Numbered from the stretch's first letter, positions 51,599-60,800 are shown. The stretch: 64,000 nt of DNA from Bacillus sp. FJAT-27916 (GCF_001183965.1 NZ_LFZV01000001.1:2922352-2986351), one strand, 5' to 3'. Made by a program: numbers and translations. The notes: generated by a model from the sequence alone, not told the origin.

Positions 51599-52375
51599 TT
51601 GAAAAAAGGAATGGCACTTTTATTTATTCCATTATTGTTAACTGGCTGTTCAGCAAACACTCAAGGAGATGGCTTTTTCCATCAGCTTGTTGTTTCACCG
51701 CTGACACATCTATTGGAATTTAATGCACAAATATTTAACGGAAATTATGGGCTTGGGATTATTCTTGCGACACTGTTACTTCGATTCCTGCTGCTTCCCT
51801 TAATGGCAAAGCAGTACAAATCCCAGGCAGAAATGAAGCAGAAGATGGAAACCATCAAACCTGAGGTAGCCGCTATCCAAGAGAAGTTGAAAAAAGCAAC
51901 AGACATGGCCGAAAAGTCAGAGCTTCAACAAGAATTAATGAAGCTTTATCAAACTCAAGGCATCAATCCGCTTAATATGGGCTGCCTGCCGATGCTGATT
52001 CAAATGCCCATTCTTATGGGATTCTACCTTGCCATTAAAGGCTCGGCTGAGATTGCAACCCATAGCTTCCTCTGGTATAGTCTTGGCGATGCAGATATTA
52101 TCATGACCTTAATTGCGGGTGCCGTCTACTACCTTCAATTCAAGATGTCCATGAGTCAAATGCCAGCGGAACAGCAAGGACAGATGAAAATCATGGGATT
52201 GATCTCCCCAATGATGATTATGTTCATCTCATTCTCAGCACCTGCCGCCCTCCCACTATACTGGTCGACGAGCGGTTTGTTCTTAATCGTCCAAAATATG
52301 TTCCTGCGGAAGAAATACAATCCAAAGCGGGTGGTCATTCCATCGCTCCAAAGTGAGCCATCCGGCAAGAAATAA
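51599..52375 (+). CDS. yidC2: YidC/Oxa1-type membrane protein insertase 2 (MisCB/YqjG-like)
   Basis: 258-residue lipoprotein insertase. The lipobox is LLTGCS (Cys about 17), followed by a five-helix YidC2 domain; the conserved hydrophilic-groove Arg appears in LLLRFLLLPLMAKQYKSQ, and helix partners GCLPMLIQMPILMGFYLAI and LPLYWSTSGLFLIVQN follow. The C-terminus is short and basic. It inserts membrane proteins and can substitute for SpoIIIJ/YidC1. Starts at TTG eight bases after GAGGAGG, inside the controlling hairpin. The upstream MifM-like gene identifies it as the inducible paralogue. Confidence 0.92.
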   Translation: MKKGMALLFIPLLLTGCSANTQGDGFFHQLVVSPLTHLLEFNAQIFNGNYGLGIILATLLLRFLLLPLMAKQYKSQAEMKQKMETIKPEVAAIQEKLKKATDMAEKSELQQELMKLYQTQGINPLNMGCLPMLIQMPILMGFYLAIKGSAEIATHSFLWYSLGDADIIMTLIAGAVYYLQFKMSMSQMPAEQQGQMKIMGLISPMMIMFISFSAPAALPLYWSTSGLFLIVQNMFLRKKYNPKRVVIPSLQSEPSGKK

Positions 52376-52386
52376 GAACGTTTTTA

Positions 52387-52418
52387 AAGGCTGTCTGATC
52401 CAATCAGACAGTCTTTTT
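52387..52418 (+). terminator. Terminator of yidC2
   Basis: AAGGCTGTCTGAT-CCA-ATCAGACAGTCTT stem (one mismatch) then TTTATTAC. Confidence 0.88.
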
Positions 52419-52548
52419 ATTACTTTGTACAACTTGTTATTTCCAAGTTGAATATTCGTAATGTTCAAGTAAATCATGGAAAGCCTATGATGAGGATAAA
52501 GATTCATTGTACAATAATAATAGAATCCAACATCAAGGGGTGTTTACC

Positions 52549-52917
52549 ATGGTTAGCAAAGATTCAAAGAGAAAAGCCGCATTTGAAGTAAGCCTAGAAC
52601 TTCTGGAACAAATTCGTTCCTGTCATGTTGAGATAGATTCTTTAAGCAAAGAATATCATGATGGTTCATTTTTTTCTTCCTCCAGTGACCAGCAGCTCAT
52701 CGATGTGATCTTTGACCTTCATTTGCAGAATGTCAAATACATGCTTGATCGCGCTCGCGAAATTAAGAAAATTGAGAAATCTGCAGCCGAGTTTGCGAGC
52801 CAGGTTGACCAATCCATCTGTAACTGCATCAATCCGGAAGAGATTGACGCTATTCGAAATCTTTCTGCTAACACAAAAGGCACCATTCATGCGGTCAAAG
52901 CCACAGCCGTTGATTAA
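52549..52917 (+). CDS. Uncharacterised small helical protein
   Basis: 122 residues, soluble, mostly helical (KAAFEVSLELLEQIRSCHVEID, REIKKIEKSAAEFASQVDQS), with a CNC near residue 93. No family recognised. The open frame begins earlier, but ATG 52549 has AAGGGGTG seven bases upstream. Single gene with a strong terminator. No signal or membrane segment. Confidence 0.65.
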   Translation: MVSKDSKRKAAFEVSLELLEQIRSCHVEIDSLSKEYHDGSFFSSSSDQQLIDVIFDLHLQNVKYMLDRAREIKKIEKSAAEFASQVDQSICNCINPEEIDAIRNLSANTKGTIHAVKATAVD

Positions 52918-52927
52918 TTGTCCGCAT

Positions 52928-52965
52928 AAAAAGGCTCGAAAATTTATTCGAGCCTTTTTATTTCT
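52928..52965. terminator. Bidirectional terminator
   Basis: AAAAAGGCTCGAA-N6-TTCGAGCCTTTTT, 13-bp stem with A and T flanks, between convergent genes; overlaps the 3' end of the glycosyltransferase gene. Confidence 0.9.
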
Positions 52966-54055
52966 TCGATTTCCCCTTTTTTTTACTCGGATCAAGCAGT
53001 GAATACAACCGCTCCTGTTCTTTTAGTTGTTTGTTGAAGTTAAATTTCTCCTCAATAACTGAGCGAGCCCTGCATGTAATCCCTTCCCATAATTCTGGAT
53101 TATCGAGGTAATAAAGAAATCCTCTCGCAAGTTCTAGTACATCCTTCTCCGGTGTCAAATAACCGGTTTTCTTATGCTTCATCATTTCCGGAATTCCGCC
53201 ATGCTCTGTCGTGACAATTGGGATGCCGATTGCCATTGCCTCCTTGATAGCGTTAGGAATCCCCTCAACATCACCACTTGAAGCCTTATGGCTGGCAAGA
53301 CAGAAAATATGGGCTTTCTTTAGTTCCTCGGCAATCTTTGGTGAGGTCAAAGCTCCTCTCAATATGACCACATTATTCAGCATGAGACGGTCAATCAACG
53401 CCCGTAACTTTTGTTCATCTTTCCCTTCCCCAATGATGTGGAGCCGTGCATTTGGATAAAGGAAATGAATAAGATTGAAAGCATAGATTAAGGTTTCGTG
53501 CCCTTTTTTCTCAACCAGCCTTCCGACAGAAAGGATGCGAATTTCCCCTTTATTCGGCAGGGAATGACCGATAAAGGGGAAAAGGTCAAGCTCAATTCCT
53601 CCATAGAGAACATGGATTTTCTCCTCTGGAAATCCCATTTGTTTCAACCCATCTGCCAAGTATTCACAAACGGGAATGAACAATGCTCCATGCTCCTTCA
53701 AGGACTCATATCTTTTCATGCTTTGCTCAATGATTTCGGGCTCAGCCGAACCATCTCTCCCCCTAATGCTGACAATCAACGGAATATTATGCTCCACGGC
53801 GACAGGGAGAATTTCATTGGCATGGGAGCCGTGATGCGCATGAATGGCAATCACATTCATTTCTTGAAAGAATGTCTTTAAATCCGAGATTCTATTGATA
53901 TTATAAAAATTCTCGAACGGGTATTGTGTATCCTCCGTTTGATCAAAGGGACCAAGTACAATCATTCTGTAGCGTTTGATATGAACAATCTGGTTGTAAA
54001 TAAATCGTTGATGGTTCTTAATCTTCTCCTTTATATATACAGCAATTGTCTTCAT
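52958..54055 (-). CDS. Family 4 glycosyltransferase (CotSA/YtcC-like)
   Basis: 365 residues, GT-B fold. N-terminal Rossmann domain with AIHAHHGSHANEILPVA, C-terminal nucleotide-sugar site ILSVGRLVEKKGHETLIYAF and EAMAIGIPIVTTEHGGIPEM with the conserved E-x7-E. It overlaps the CotS-family gene by 4 bp (ATGA). In B. subtilis CotSA and YtcC are spore coat glycosyltransferases encoded near cotS and ytdA-ytcA genes, which also occur here. The C-terminal tail is very basic (KKKGKSKK). Role in coat polysaccharide is inferred from context. Confidence 0.85.
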   Translation of the reverse strand: MKTIAVYIKEKIKNHQRFIYNQIVHIKRYRMIVLGPFDQTEDTQYPFENFYNINRISDLKTFFQEMNVIAIHAHHGSHANEILPVAVEHNIPLIVSIRGRDGSAEPEIIEQSMKRYESLKEHGALFIPVCEYLADGLKQMGFPEEKIHVLYGGIELDLFPFIGHSLPNKGEIRILSVGRLVEKKGHETLIYAFNLIHFLYPNARLHIIGEGKDEQKLRALIDRLMLNNVVILRGALTSPKIAEELKKAHIFCLASHKASSGDVEGIPNAIKEAMAIGIPIVTTEHGGIPEMMKHKKTGYLTPEKDVLELARGFLYYLDNPELWEGITCRARSVIEEKFNFNKQLKEQERLYSLLDPSKKKGKSKK

Positions 54056-55038
54056 TTCAATACCCCCTTTAAAAGAAAACGGTATTTCTCTTTTTCACGG
54101 CCTGCCCAATATATGATGCTTTTTTTATTTTTCTCAAGCACCCCTATGTCCCCATTCTTCAGCATGCTTGTGAGCTGCTTATGGAAATCATGCGGAAACA
54201 TAGAATCTAAAAGATAGAGCTCCATATAATGTTTATCTTCCTCTAAGAATTTGAAGTAGATTGTAAACAAGCTGGCTAGCAATTTCTCCATATTTTGATT
54301 TTCTTTACGCATGAAGGACATCATCAAGAAACGAAAATCTTCAATAGGCGGGCCAAAGTGCGCAAAGTCAAAATCCATCACCAATACATTTCCTTTTCTT
54401 GTTAAGAAGGCATTATTCGTGTTGAAGTCAGCATGACAGATCATATGCCTTCCTTCCATTTTTTGCAGATAATTTTCAACATCTATATTTTGAATATGAT
54501 GAAAAACCTTCAGACCCATACGGGTCATTTCCACTAGTTCTGCTTTCAAGGCAGGATCATTGACCCTATCTCCCCAATGGATAATGTCCTTTATCTTTAG
54601 GGTGTAATCCTTCATGAAATCTTCCAGCTTTATCCCTTCAAGACTTTCATCAATTCCTCTTAATTCTTTAAATCTGGCTGTTTTATGAAAAGCAGCAAGT
54701 GCCTCTATACGCCTTTCAATCGTTATCCTCTCTAATGATTGAACAAATTCATTCACATAATAGTAGCGGTCATTTTTCCGAACATAAGCCTCACCATTTT
54801 TTGTCAAAAGGACAGGGGGTACTAAAAGGCCGCTTTCATATAATTTTTGGTGCAAAAGAATTGGAAATACAGTCCTGGATTGTTCTAACCGTTTAACAAC
54901 AAGCCTTCTTCCGTACTTCTTATCCTTGATAAGCCAGACCTTATCATGCTTTAATTCAGAAATAATCTCATAATCTGATCCAGATAAATTATATTCACTC
55001 ATCACTTCCGGTAGTGTTTTTACATGCTGAGGTTCCAT
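54052..55038 (-). CDS. cotS: CotS-family spore coat protein (APH kinase-like)
   Basis: 328 residues of the CotS/YutH/YsxE family, related to aminoglycoside phosphotransferases. Visible: VWLIKDKKYGRRLVVKRL (ATP-binding Lys), CHADFNTNNAFL (catalytic Asp and Asn of the HxDxxxxN loop) and VMDFDFAHFGPP (metal-binding D). Kinase-type residues look intact. The frame is open upstream to 55197, but the ATG at 55038 has GGAGGGC nearby and gives the usual length. It is coupled to the CotSA-like gene downstream. Expected to be made in the mother cell during sporulation; no sigma E/K promoter could be fixed. Confidence 0.85.
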   Translation of the reverse strand: MEPQHVKTLPEVMSEYNLSGSDYEIISELKHDKVWLIKDKKYGRRLVVKRLEQSRTVFPILLHQKLYESGLLVPPVLLTKNGEAYVRKNDRYYYVNEFVQSLERITIERRIEALAAFHKTARFKELRGIDESLEGIKLEDFMKDYTLKIKDIIHWGDRVNDPALKAELVEMTRMGLKVFHHIQNIDVENYLQKMEGRHMICHADFNTNNAFLTRKGNVLVMDFDFAHFGPPIEDFRFLMMSFMRKENQNMEKLLASLFTIYFKFLEEDKHYMELYLLDSMFPHDFHKQLTSMLKNGDIGVLEKNKKSIIYWAGREKEKYRFLLKGVLK

Positions 55039-55173
55039 TTTGCCCTCCTTTAAATCACGCCTTGCCTTCAAGTATTTAAATATGGCATTAAACTTACTCC
55101 ACAACCATCCTCTTCGTATAATAAATGCCGCCTCCTCCCTATCCGTATATACGTCTGTCCCAAAACTGTAAAA

Positions 55174-55215
55174 AAGACATTTTAAAGCAACTGCCAAAGC
55201 CCCTTGGCAGCTGCT
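55174..55215 (-). terminator. Terminator of the UDP-glucose pyrophosphorylase gene
   Basis: Minus-strand AGCAGCTGCCAA-N6-TTGGCAGTTGCT stem, followed after 10 bases by TTTTTT. It separates the gtaB-type gene from cotS. Confidence 0.7.
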
Positions 55216-55261
55216 CCAGTGGTATTAGCTTTCCTGTCCTGTCTTGTCCATTCTTAAAAGA

Positions 55262-56062
55262 CTAACCTTCGCTATCCTGCAAATATCGCTGCAGGGCGAT
55301 GTATTCCTCCGTCATGGCTATGTCATACCTTTGGCCAGTTAAAACCTTGCCATAGCATCTCTCTGATTCAAGCACCTTCTTGATGCTGTCTGTCAGCTGT
55401 ATTTCAGCACCCGCCCCGGGCTTTTGCTCTGCGAGTGCATCCATAATGGAAGAGTTAAATACATATCGGCCGATGACCGCCAAGTTAGATGGAGGGTTTG
55501 TTTGCGGCTTTTCAATCATGTCCAGCACTTCAAATAAATCCTCACGCTCTTGTTTCACTTGAGCAACACCATAGTTTTTCAGGAATTCTTCTTCTACCGC
55601 CTTTAATGCGACCACATGACTTTTCGTCTCTTCATAAACCTTAATCAGCTCCCCGAGACCGCCCCCGACAACGATATCATCTGGAAGCAAAACCGCGAAC
55701 GGATCATCTCCGACAAATTCCCTCCCTAATCTCACAGCATCTCCCAACCCTCGTGCCAGTGGCTGCCTTGTGTAATATAGTTTGACATCGGGTAATTTCA
55801 CCTTATTCATTAAAGCGGATTTATTAGCCTTCTGCAGAAACATTTCCAGCTCTAGCGAATGATCGAAGTAATCAATGATTAAATTCTTTGACCGTGAAAC
55901 AATAATCAGGATTTGTTCAATGCCAGCTGCGGCTGCCTCTTCAACAACATATTGAATAGAAGGTTTATTATGAATAGGGAACAATTCCTTCGGGATAACC
56001 TTTGTAACCGGTAAACTCCTTGTACCAAAACCGGCTGCAGGGATGATGGCTTTCTTGATCAA
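55262..56062 (-). CDS. gtaB: UTP-glucose-1-phosphate uridylyltransferase (GtaB/YtdA)
   Basis: 266 residues. N-terminal nucleotidyltransferase signature KKAIIPAAGFGTRSLPVTKVIPKELFPIHNKPSIQYV, then FAVLLPDDIVVGG and the sugar-binding EKP segment (DMIEKPQTNPPSNLAVIGRYV). It makes UDP-glucose. Starts at TTG after GGGGGAG. Divergent from the UDP-glucose dehydrogenase gene and near CotS-type genes, so it may be the coat-specific paralogue YtdA rather than housekeeping GtaB. Confidence 0.9.
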   Translation of the reverse strand: MIKKAIIPAAGFGTRSLPVTKVIPKELFPIHNKPSIQYVVEEAAAAGIEQILIIVSRSKNLIIDYFDHSLELEMFLQKANKSALMNKVKLPDVKLYYTRQPLARGLGDAVRLGREFVGDDPFAVLLPDDIVVGGGLGELIKVYEETKSHVVALKAVEEEFLKNYGVAQVKQEREDLFEVLDMIEKPQTNPPSNLAVIGRYVFNSSIMDALAEQKPGAGAEIQLTDSIKKVLESERCYGKVLTGQRYDIAMTEEYIALQRYLQDSEG

Positions 56063-56214
56063 TAACTCTCCCCCTTTCTTGGCACGATTGCTACATCATA
56101 TTCAAAAAATGATAAGAGGACACGTTATTTGTGGAAATTAGGCGAATGCAAGGGACGCTTATCTACCTCTCTTAATAAGATAAGGAGTACCAAATCATCG
56201 GGAGGGTTAGCATT

Positions 56215-57501
56215 ATGGATATTTGTGTAATCGGCGCTGGTTATGTCGGCTTAACGCAGGCAGCCGTATTAGCCGATTTAGGTCACGCCGTTTGCTGCGT
56301 GGATACGAATAAAGAGAAAATCGAATCATTATCACAAGGAGAGATACCGATTTATGAACCCGGCTTAAAGGAATTGGTTGTAAAGAACAAGGAGCGCCTG
56401 TCCTTCAGCTCTTCCCCAATAGAAGCTATTAAACAATCATCTGTTGTTTTTATCGCCGTTGGTACACCTGCTATGATAGATGGTCAAACCGATCTTACCT
56501 ATGTACAATCTGTCATCGATCAATTAGCTGGTGCACTAATCTCCTATACGACCATTATCACGAAAAGCACCGTTCCTCCAGGAACCAATGAATGGATTTA
56601 TGATACATTGATTGCTAAAGGTGTAGACCCGGCACTCTTCTCCGTTGTTTCTAATCCTGAATTCCTTCGTGAAGGCTCTGCCTTACAGGACATGTTCCAT
56701 GCCGATAAGATTGTCATTGGAAAAAAGGATGATGACAGTCGTTCCCTTCCAATCCTGCAGGAAATCTACAAAAAATTAGCCTCTCCGTTTGTGGTGACTA
56801 GCTTATCCGGAGCAGAAATGATTAAATATACCTCCAATGCCTTCCTTGCCACAAAAATTTCCTTTATTAATGAAATCGCCCGTATTTGCGATTCATATCA
56901 CGTCAACATAGAGGATGTCGTAAAGGGCATTGGCCTTGATCCAAGGATCAGTCCCCATTTCCTTCAATCCGGTATTGGATATGGCGGCTCCTGCTTTCCA
57001 AAGGATGTTCGCTCACTTGAGCACAGTGCTTTGAAGAAGCAGATCATCCCTCTTATCCTGCAGGCTGTACAAACAACCAATCAAACACAGGTCCAGCTCT
57101 ACCTGCAAAAGATTCAAGAGCATTTCCCTGATATGGCTGGGTTAAGAATAGGGGTACTTGGTATTGCCTTCAAACCAAATACAGATGATACCCGCTATTC
57201 ACCTGCCATTGCACTCATTGAGCAATTGAGTGATCTTGGCGCAGAAATACGTACTTATGACCCTAAAGCTCATTTGCCTGTTCCGATTGAAAAGGTAACA
57301 GAATACAGCACAATGAAAGATGCCATAACAGGAGTCGATTGCGTCATTATCGCAACAGATTGGGACGAGTTTAAGAAGGCTGACTTCAAACAGATGAAGG
57401 ATCTGATGAGAGGGAATACAATTGTCGATGCGAGGAATTGCTTAGAGCCGTCAGAGGTTTATAAAGAAGGCTTGCACTATATCGCCGTCGCTCGCTCCTA
57501 A
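56215..57501 (+). CDS. ugd: UDP-glucose 6-dehydrogenase (YtcA/TuaD-like)
   Basis: 428 residues. NAD site ICVIGAGYVGLTQAAVLADLG, NPEFLREGSALQDM substrate loop, catalytic Cys in GYGGSCFPKDVRSL and the C-terminal half KPNTDDTRYSPA. It oxidises UDP-glucose to UDP-glucuronate, drawing on the divergent gtaB-type gene. Good ATG after GGGAGGG. With the CotS and GT4 genes this matches the ytdA-ytcA spore surface polysaccharide set of Bacillus; teichuronic acid synthesis (TuaD) is the alternative. Confidence 0.9.
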   Translation: MDICVIGAGYVGLTQAAVLADLGHAVCCVDTNKEKIESLSQGEIPIYEPGLKELVVKNKERLSFSSSPIEAIKQSSVVFIAVGTPAMIDGQTDLTYVQSVIDQLAGALISYTTIITKSTVPPGTNEWIYDTLIAKGVDPALFSVVSNPEFLREGSALQDMFHADKIVIGKKDDDSRSLPILQEIYKKLASPFVVTSLSGAEMIKYTSNAFLATKISFINEIARICDSYHVNIEDVVKGIGLDPRISPHFLQSGIGYGGSCFPKDVRSLEHSALKKQIIPLILQAVQTTNQTQVQLYLQKIQEHFPDMAGLRIGVLGIAFKPNTDDTRYSPAIALIEQLSDLGAEIRTYDPKAHLPVPIEKVTEYSTMKDAITGVDCVIIATDWDEFKKADFKQMKDLMRGNTIVDARNCLEPSEVYKEGLHYIAVARS

Positions 57502-57505
57502 AAGA

Positions 57506-57563
57506 AAAACACCGCCGGATAAGCTGTAAGGCAATATGCCTTATGCTTTCCAGCGGTGTTTTA
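57506..57563. terminator. Bidirectional terminator
   Basis: AAAACACCGC at the left pairs with GCGGTGTTTT at the right around inner stems (AAGGCATATTGCCTT type). It lies between the convergent ugd and swrC-like genes. Confidence 0.85.
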
Positions 57564-57567
57564 TTGT

Positions 57568-60500
57568 TTAATCTTCACGTTCGTCCTTACGATTTTTCTT
57601 AAGCATCTTGGAGAGGATTTCATAGACGATTGGCACAATCACAAGTGTCAAGGCAGTTGATGAAATCAACCCGCCAATAACGGTCACGGCAAGGTCCTGG
57701 GATACTAGGCCGCCTCCGCCATTTCCAAGAGCCATCGGAAGCATTGCACCAATGGTTGCAATGGCCGTCATGAGGATTGGTCGAAGACGAGTTGTACCCG
57801 CTTCTAATATTGCCTCACGCATGCCCATACCGTCATGCTCCATATGGATAATCCGGTCGACAAGGACAATGGCATTCGTGACGACAATCCCTATCAGCAT
57901 CAGAAGACCCATCATAACGGAAACGGAGATTGTCAAATCGGTCAAGTACAATCCAACGAATGAACCGATAACCGCAAATGGCAAGGAGAAGAGAATCGCA
58001 AATGGGGCGAGACCCTCACCGAATGTTACAACAAGAATGAAATACACAATCGCTATGGCAGCAATCATGGCAATTCCAAGCTGTGTGAAGGTTTCAGACA
58101 TATCAGCTGCAACACCCTCTACTCCAGTCGTAACTCCCTTCGGCAGCTCGAGATTATCAATCTTCTTATCAGCTGCAGAGGTAGCTTTAGAGATGTCATC
58201 ATCTGTAATGGTTGCCGTTACAGTCGCATAATATTCTCCCTTGCTTCGAGAAAGCGTATTTAAGGTTGTATCTTCTTCTACTTCAACGAGCTCAGACAAT
58301 GGCATTGGTGTTCCGGTCGCTGTTGGTATCTCTGTTTCTAGTAATTCCTTCAGGTTCTTCGCCTGTACTTTTGCTTCATGCTGAACGACTACCTCAATGT
58401 CTTCACCGTTGCTTTCAACAGTTGTCAATACTTCCTTCGAGGAGTTTTCATTAAGTGCCTGAACAATTTGAGCAGTTGTTAATCCAAATTGGAGCACATT
58501 CTCCTGATTGACGACAAAAACGTTTTCTACATATGGATCTTCGGCATCGGATTCAATATCCTCAAGTCCATCGATATCCCCTAAAGCTGCTTCTATATCT
58601 TTAACGGACTTATTCAAATCATCTAAGTCTTCACTGTAGAGTGTATAGCTGACTTCATTGGATGCTACAGACATGGATGTGAAATCCTGTGTTTTCCATT
58701 CACCGGATTGGCCGAGGTTGAAGAGATACTCTTCCACTTCTTCCTTCGCAGCCGGGAAGTCCTTCATATCCGGGTCAAAGATGAGGTACATTAACGCACC
58801 ATCGCTGCCGCCCATCATCATGGCTGCAGGGTCCGCACTTTCACTATCTGTAACAGATACTTGAAGAATATCAATATCGTCACGTTTCATTAATTCTTTC
58901 TCGACTTCTTCAATATTGGCAAGTGTCTCATCCTCAAGCTCGCCAGTTGCAGGAGTATAGGTTACATACATCGTTTTCTCCTCTTCAGAGCCGAGGAAGC
59001 TGAAGCCAATCAACGGCATCAAGGCAAGTGATCCTGCAAGGAGGACAACCGCAATGATAGAAGTAATAATCTTATGGTTCAATGCTTTTTCTAGTACACC
59101 TTTATACCAGTTTGCCAGTTTACCAGCTTCTTTATGCTGCTTATCTTCTTTCTCACCATACAATTTCTTGCGGAAAAGTGTATGGGATAAGACTGGAACA
59201 ATCGTGATTGCAACAAGAAGTGATGCACCAAGTGCAAATGTCATCGTCAGTGCGAACGGCGTGAATAACTCGCCAACCATTCCACCGACAAAGATCATTG
59301 GCGCAAATACAGCAACCGTGACTAAAGTGGATGAAAGAATCGGCTTGAACATCTCAATGGTCGCCTCACGAATGAGCGCTCGCCCATGGAGTTTCTCATC
59401 CTTCAGGTGCATCCGCCTGTATATATTCTCAACAACAACAATGGAGTCATCTATTACCCGGCCAATCGCGACCGTTATCGCTCCTAATGTCATAATGTTC
59501 AATGTGATATCCAGCCAATTCAATAGCAGAAGCGCCATGAAGACAGATACTGGAATGGAAATAATCGAGATAATCGTAGACTTCACATCACGAAGGAATA
59601 AAAGAATGATTAAGACGGCAATCAAACCGCCAAACAAAGCTTTTTCTACCATCGTAAAGACAGATTCTTCAATTGGTTCTCCTTGGTCAAGAGTTACATC
59701 GATTTCAAGTCCATCCATTTTTTCTTGCTCATCTTTAATCAAATCCTTGATGGCATTAGCGACCGTTACGGTATTTGCTTCCTGCCCCTTTACGATTTGA
59801 ATGGAGATGGCATCCTCGCCATTCGTCCGTGAGACAGATTCAACCTTGCCCACCTTTTCAATTTTAGCAATATCCCCAAGCTTCACGAACGGAGCCGGGT
59901 TTGTTTCAGATGGCGTTACTGGAATCAGCATTTCTTTTAGCTCATCTACTGTTTTTAACTTACCATCTACACTGATGGCTTCTTCTTTATCTTCAAATTC
60001 GTACAGTCCGAGTGATAATGCCATATCACTCGCTTGAACCATTTGTTTCACGTCATCTTCTTCAAGACCTAGATCAGCCATTTTCTTTTCATCATAGGTG
60101 AAGTTAACTTCTTCTATATGCTGACCTGTGATGGAAGCTGACGCAACACCGTCAATCTTCTCGATTTTCGGAAGAATGCTGTCTTCAACTGTTGATGTCA
60201 ATTCAACAATATCCTCTTCCGTACTGCTTATGGACAATGCCATGATTGGCATCATATTTAAGCTGATTGACATGATGGAAGGCTCTTCAGCATCCTCTGG
60301 GAGGTTCACGTTATCAAGAGCGGACTGAAGCTCTCTCTTCTTCTCATCCATATCAACGCCATAATCATATTCCACTTGTACTTGGGCAACATTCGAGGAG
60401 GAAGTTGAATAAACAGCCTTTACATCCTCTAAACCCTCGACTACTTTTTCCATCGGAATCGATACATCATTCATAACTTGTTCTGGAGTAGCTCCTGGAT

Positions 60501-60660
60501 AAACATCCATCACCATCAAGTAAGGAATGGAGATATCAGGAATTGATTCCATCTTCATTCTCGTTCCTGAATAAATGCCTGAAGCCGTAATAATGATGGT
60601 TAATAACCAAACTGCCAGCTTATTCTTCAGGACAAAATTGACTAAACCTTTCAAGTTCAC
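57568..60660 (-). CDS. swrC: RND-family efflux pump (SwrC/AcrB-like)
   Basis: 1030 residues, two repeats of a six-helix membrane part with large extracellular loops. N-terminal NFVLKNKLAVWLLTIIITASG, SIPDISIPYLMVMDVYPGATPEQV, the helix 4 IGRVIDDSIVVVENIYRRMH (proton-relay Asp pair) and GIVVTNAIVLVDRIIHMEHDG are HAE1/HAE2-type motifs. Loops are highly acidic. SwrC (YerP) of B. subtilis confers surfactin and acriflavine resistance and aids swarming. Starts at GTG after GAGGATG. Divergent from a TetR-type regulator through overlapping promoters; the gene order matches yerO-yerP. Confidence 0.9.
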   Translation of the reverse strand: MNLKGLVNFVLKNKLAVWLLTIIITASGIYSGTRMKMESIPDISIPYLMVMDVYPGATPEQVMNDVSIPMEKVVEGLEDVKAVYSTSSSNVAQVQVEYDYGVDMDEKKRELQSALDNVNLPEDAEEPSIMSISLNMMPIMALSISSTEEDIVELTSTVEDSILPKIEKIDGVASASITGQHIEEVNFTYDEKKMADLGLEEDDVKQMVQASDMALSLGLYEFEDKEEAISVDGKLKTVDELKEMLIPVTPSETNPAPFVKLGDIAKIEKVGKVESVSRTNGEDAISIQIVKGQEANTVTVANAIKDLIKDEQEKMDGLEIDVTLDQGEPIEESVFTMVEKALFGGLIAVLIILLFLRDVKSTIISIISIPVSVFMALLLLNWLDITLNIMTLGAITVAIGRVIDDSIVVVENIYRRMHLKDEKLHGRALIREATIEMFKPILSSTLVTVAVFAPMIFVGGMVGELFTPFALTMTFALGASLLVAITIVPVLSHTLFRKKLYGEKEDKQHKEAGKLANWYKGVLEKALNHKIITSIIAVVLLAGSLALMPLIGFSFLGSEEEKTMYVTYTPATGELEDETLANIEEVEKELMKRDDIDILQVSVTDSESADPAAMMMGGSDGALMYLIFDPDMKDFPAAKEEVEEYLFNLGQSGEWKTQDFTSMSVASNEVSYTLYSEDLDDLNKSVKDIEAALGDIDGLEDIESDAEDPYVENVFVVNQENVLQFGLTTAQIVQALNENSSKEVLTTVESNGEDIEVVVQHEAKVQAKNLKELLETEIPTATGTPMPLSELVEVEEDTTLNTLSRSKGEYYATVTATITDDDISKATSAADKKIDNLELPKGVTTGVEGVAADMSETFTQLGIAMIAAIAIVYFILVVTFGEGLAPFAILFSLPFAVIGSFVGLYLTDLTISVSVMMGLLMLIGIVVTNAIVLVDRIIHMEHDGMGMREAILEAGTTRLRPILMTAIATIGAMLPMALGNGGGGLVSQDLAVTVIGGLISSTALTLVIVPIVYEILSKMLKKNRKDERED

Positions 60661-60725
60661 ACCATCCTCATGTATGTAATTTTTCTCACATTCTTGTTTT
60701 CTGTCTAATCACACCTTTTGTGCAA

Positions 60726-60754
60726 TTGACTAAATTCCTACAATTACTTATAAT
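60726..60754 (+). promoter_or_regulatory. Promoter of the TetR regulator gene
   Basis: TTGACT (60726-60731), 17-bp spacer, TATAAT (60749-60754). Its -10 overlaps the swrC -10 on the other strand, and the shared operator at 60756-60771 lies at the expected start of transcription. Confidence 0.88.
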
Positions 60755-60778
60755 AATGACCAGCCGGTCATATGTCAA
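60749..60778 (-). promoter_or_regulatory. Promoter of the swrC-like gene with the operator in its spacer
   Basis: Minus strand: TTGACA (60778-60773), spacer of 17 bp made of TATGACCGGCTGGTCAT, and TATTAT (60755-60750). The palindromic core ATGACC-N4-GGTCAT fills the spacer. Confidence 0.85.
60756..60771. promoter_or_regulatory. Shared TetR operator
   Basis: ATGACCAGCCGGTCAT, an inverted repeat ATGACC-N4-GGTCAT. One bound dimer would block both divergent promoters. Confidence 0.8.
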
Positions 60779-60800
60779 TGATTTAGTCAGGAGTGTTAAC

